Assembly: GCA_014376325.1 (NCBI GenBank)
Contig: JACMRP010000150.1
Coordinates: 1 to 6,880 of the forward strand
DNA: 6,880 bases
Source of the DNA: Pseudobdellovibrionaceae bacterium
GTDB lineage: Bacteria; Bdellovibrionota; Bdellovibrionia; Bdellovibrionales; Bdellovibrionaceae
Direction: 5' to 3'
Under the pieces are notes generated by a model. That model was not told where the DNA came from. It did no database searches and saw only the letters and a program-made list of their open reading frames with translations. Made by a program: the position numbers and the translations under genes. Of this stretch, positions 5,361-6,880 are shown piece by piece (position 1 is the first letter of the stretch; the number at the start of each line of letters is the position of its first letter).

Positions 5361-6218
5361 CTACTTCTCGCCACTCTTTGCGATCTTAAGCGCCTGACTA
5401 CCAAGAACAACGATGATCGCAATGATCATGGCGGCAATCAGCAAAAATCGCATAAAGTTCCCGAGCGAAAACCCCTCATCTTTGTCTTCGTCTGCTGGCT
5501 TCCGTTCAGGAGCTTTCAGCGCAATTTTTTTAGGCGCCGCACCTGACCCGTCTGGGAGTTTGATGGATTGATTTCCGTCTTCTTTGCGTGCTTGTTTCTT
5601 TTTTTCGTCGTCCGAAAACATGGCGCCGCCCAAAACGACTTTTTTAGAAGGGTCTACCCCGTTGTATTCCGACGACGATCTTCGGTTGTAAAACTTACTA
5701 GCGGAAACGTCGACCGGCAGCTCCGTCGTCTTACCATCATTTTTACCGGCAGAGTCCGTCGCTGATTTTTTATTCCGGCTCGTTAACAAATTTCTACTGT
5801 TATCCGGTCCGCGGTTGCCAGCGCCGCCGCGGCCTCCTCCGCTACCACTTCCTGAGGAGTCAGAATCTGAGCCACCTTTGTTTGCGGCAGAACTTTTGGA
5901 GGATGAGCTGGAGGAACTCGAAGATTCGTTAGGAGGCCGGCCACGAGCAATCGATGCGGGCTGAAATTTAGCGTTGCAACCTTCGTCGGCAAGAATCTGC
6001 TGAGTCATTTCGTTTCCAAAGCTTGGAAGCTCTCCGGTTTCTAACAAACAAGAAACGTAGGTGCCCATATAGTCTTTTAGGAAAGCCTGCATCGGTCGAA
6101 ACAGCTGGTAGGCAACCGCCATAACCATCGCGACGCTCACCACGAGCATCAGAACGTATTCCACCAGGGCCTGACCTAGGCGGTTTGATAAACTAGACTG
6201 CCTTTTTGAATTCTCCAC
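5361..6218 (-). CDS. Pilin-like protein with Ser/Gly-rich linker and C-terminal transmembrane helix
   Basis: This 285-residue protein has a type IVb (Flp/TadE-like) N-terminus: a basic leader, then G15|QALVEY with Glu at +5 and Tyr at +6 after the presumed prepilin peptidase site, and a hydrophobic helix at about 17-38. Two cysteines (C57, C81) follow in a short globular part. Residues 92-245 are low complexity: nine serines in a row (99-107), then Ser/Asp/Gly/Arg-rich and Lys/Asp/Glu-rich sequence, probably disordered. A second transmembrane helix lies at about 254-276 with a short basic tail. Normal pilins have no second helix, so this may be a membrane-tethered scaffold or minor pilin-like component rather than a filament subunit. 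The start is GTG at 6216-6218; an in-frame TAA two codons upstream limits the frame, and no Shine-Dalgarno is seen. A terminator follows. Reality of the gene is likely; the role is unknown. Confidence 0.72.
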   Translation of the reverse strand: MENSKRQSSLSNRLGQALVEYVLMLVVSVAMVMAVAYQLFRPMQAFLKDYMGTYVSCLLETGELPSFGNEMTQQILADEGCNAKFQPASIARGRPPNESSSSSSSSSKSSAANKGGSDSDSSGSGSGGGRGGAGNRGPDNSRNLLTSRNKKSATDSAGKNDGKTTELPVDVSASKFYNRRSSSEYNGVDPSKKVVLGGAMFSDDEKKKQARKEDGNQSIKLPDGSGAAPKKIALKAPERKPADEDKDEGFSLGNFMRFLLIAAMIIAIIVVLGSQALKIAKSGEK

Positions 6219-6235
6219 TAGTTATAATATATCAT
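6219..6235. promoter_or_regulatory. Compact bidirectional promoter with overlapping -10 boxes
   Basis: Only 17 nt separate the GTG of the pilin-like gene and the ATG of the TPR gene. On the plus strand a perfect TATAAT lies at 6223-6228, seven bases before the ATG. On the minus strand TATTAT (6224-6229, 5/6) lies five bases before the GTG. Standard spacing from -10 to transcription start places both starts at or next to the first base of the coding regions, so both mRNAs may be leaderless. No Shine-Dalgarno is visible for either gene and no good -35 is seen on either strand. Confidence 0.55.
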
Positions 6236-6880
6236 ATGAAGATTCTCTCAGATTACAAAAGCCTGATAAGACTAGCCTTTCTGGCGGTGCTCGTCTCATT
6301 CCAGAACACAAGCTTGGCTGCGAATGTCACCCAAGGTCCGGATAAATCCGTTGCCGCTTCGTTTTCGAATCCGGAGGCGCTGTTCAAAAAGGGCGATTAC
6401 ACTGCGGTCACCGAATTGCTTTGGAAAAATATCGATAAACTAGACCGCAAGGCGATGATCTTGCTCGCGGTCGCTCACGAAAAGAAGAATGAACCCGCAA
6501 ACATGTTAAAGGTTGCGACGATGTTGACGGCAAAAAACGCCAAAGACTACGAAGCGCATTACCTGCTGGGGACAGCGCAGTTTATGAATAAAAAAAATTC
6601 TGAAGCGTTGGAATCACTAAAGACTTCATTGGAAATCAATCCGAAGTATCAGCCGGCCTACGAAAAGCTTGCGCAAATGTACGTTGAAAAAAAGAATACC
6701 TACGAGCTTCGTATCGTCTATCAAGATATGATGGATAAGATCGGTCGTAAGCCAGAGTTTCTGAATAAACTCTGCGAATTAAATACGGTTATTGATTACC
6801 AAGAAGACCAAGCTTTACTGTACTGCAAGGACGCAATCAGTAAGGATCCAAAAAACGCCGATAACTATGTATACCTGGGC
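6236..6880 (+). CDS. Secreted TPR-repeat protein (3' truncated by the window edge)
   Basis: The frame opens at ATG 6236 and stays open to the end of the window (215 residues, no stop). Residues 1-28 form a signal peptide with basic start, hydrophobic core (LAFLAVLVSF) and likely cleavage after SLA, so the protein is periplasmic or outer-membrane associated; there is no lipobox cysteine. The rest is helical and TPR-like. The clearest repeat spans about 105-138 (EAHYLLGTAQFMNKKNSEAL, then SLEINPKYQ), flanked by weaker units at about 48-80, 139-172 and 173-207, and a new one begins at 208 (ADNYVYLG). TPR proteins act as assembly scaffolds; in tad pilus loci the TPR protein TadD is a pilus assembly lipoprotein, so pairing with a pilin-like neighbour is suggestive. 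Divergent start only 17 nt away implies shared control. The partner and exact role are unknown. Confidence 0.8.
   Translation, partial: MKILSDYKSLIRLAFLAVLVSFQNTSLAANVTQGPDKSVAASFSNPEALFKKGDYTAVTELLWKNIDKLDRKAMILLAVAHEKKNEPANMLKVATMLTAKNAKDYEAHYLLGTAQFMNKKNSEALESLKTSLEINPKYQPAYEKLAQMYVEKKNTYELRIVYQDMMDKIGRKPEFLNKLCELNTVIDYQEDQALLYCKDAISKDPKNADNYVYLG

Noticed and set aside
5141..5422. Minus-strand open frame of 93 codons across the intergenic region and the end of the pilin-like gene
   Set aside because: It overlaps the pilin-like gene, spans the probable terminator and T-tracts, and its composition (runs of Phe and Arg/Ser) reflects AT-rich low-complexity DNA. No domain is recognisable.
5823..5924. 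Ser/Gly-rich segment considered as a frameshifted or degenerate coding stretch
   Set aside because: The frame stays open for 285 codons, ends in a clean transmembrane helix, and the serine run uses all six codons, so it reads as a real low-complexity linker.

Overview
The window reads as a compact chromosomal stretch from a Gram-negative bacterium with moderate GC content. Genes overlap by a few bases or sit only tens of bases apart, and several proteins carry export signals. The style (short secreted proteins of unknown function, a membrane-anchored PHP-like protein beside a family 39 glycosyltransferase, a pilin-like protein beside a TPR protein) fits the Bdellovibrionota or related deltaproteobacterial lineages. 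That placement is inference from gene style; no rRNA or other marker gene is present to confirm it.

Layout. Positions 1-1607 (plus) hold the end of a membrane glycosyltransferase of the GT39/ArnT-like type. It overlaps by 4 nt a membrane-anchored PHP-superfamily protein that has lost several expected metal-binding residues. Convergent to this pair is a small 2Fe-2S ferredoxin (1617-1913, minus). A 68-nt divergent spacer separates the ferredoxin from a DEDDh 3'-5' exonuclease (1982-2602, plus) ending in a likely sliding-clamp-binding peptide. The exonuclease is coupled through TAATG to a small secreted protein of unknown function (2602-2922). That gene collides tail to tail with a minus-strand operon, read from 4923 down to 2919: a DUF2203 protein, then glutamine-dependent NAD+ synthetase (nadE).

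Positions 4924-5360 are an AT-rich, apparently non-coding stretch. It contains a probable rho-independent terminator for the gene to its right, A-tracts, candidate minus-strand promoters and weak repeats. To its right a minus-strand gene (5361-6218) encodes an unusual pilin-like protein: a type IVb pilin-style N-terminus, a long Ser/Gly/charged linker and a second transmembrane helix at the C-terminus. Only 17 nt separate its start codon from that of a divergent secreted TPR protein (6236 to the right edge, incomplete). Those 17 nt contain a perfect TATAAT overlapping a near-consensus -10 on the other strand, placed so that both transcripts could be leaderless.

Functionally the window mixes housekeeping (NAD synthesis, DNA proofreading or repair, electron transfer) with envelope-related genes (glycosyltransferase/PHP pair, pilin-like/TPR pair). 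No CRISPR array, tRNA, rRNA, transposase or phage gene is visible. The least explained parts are the pilin-like/TPR divergent pair with its compact promoter, and the degenerate PHP protein.
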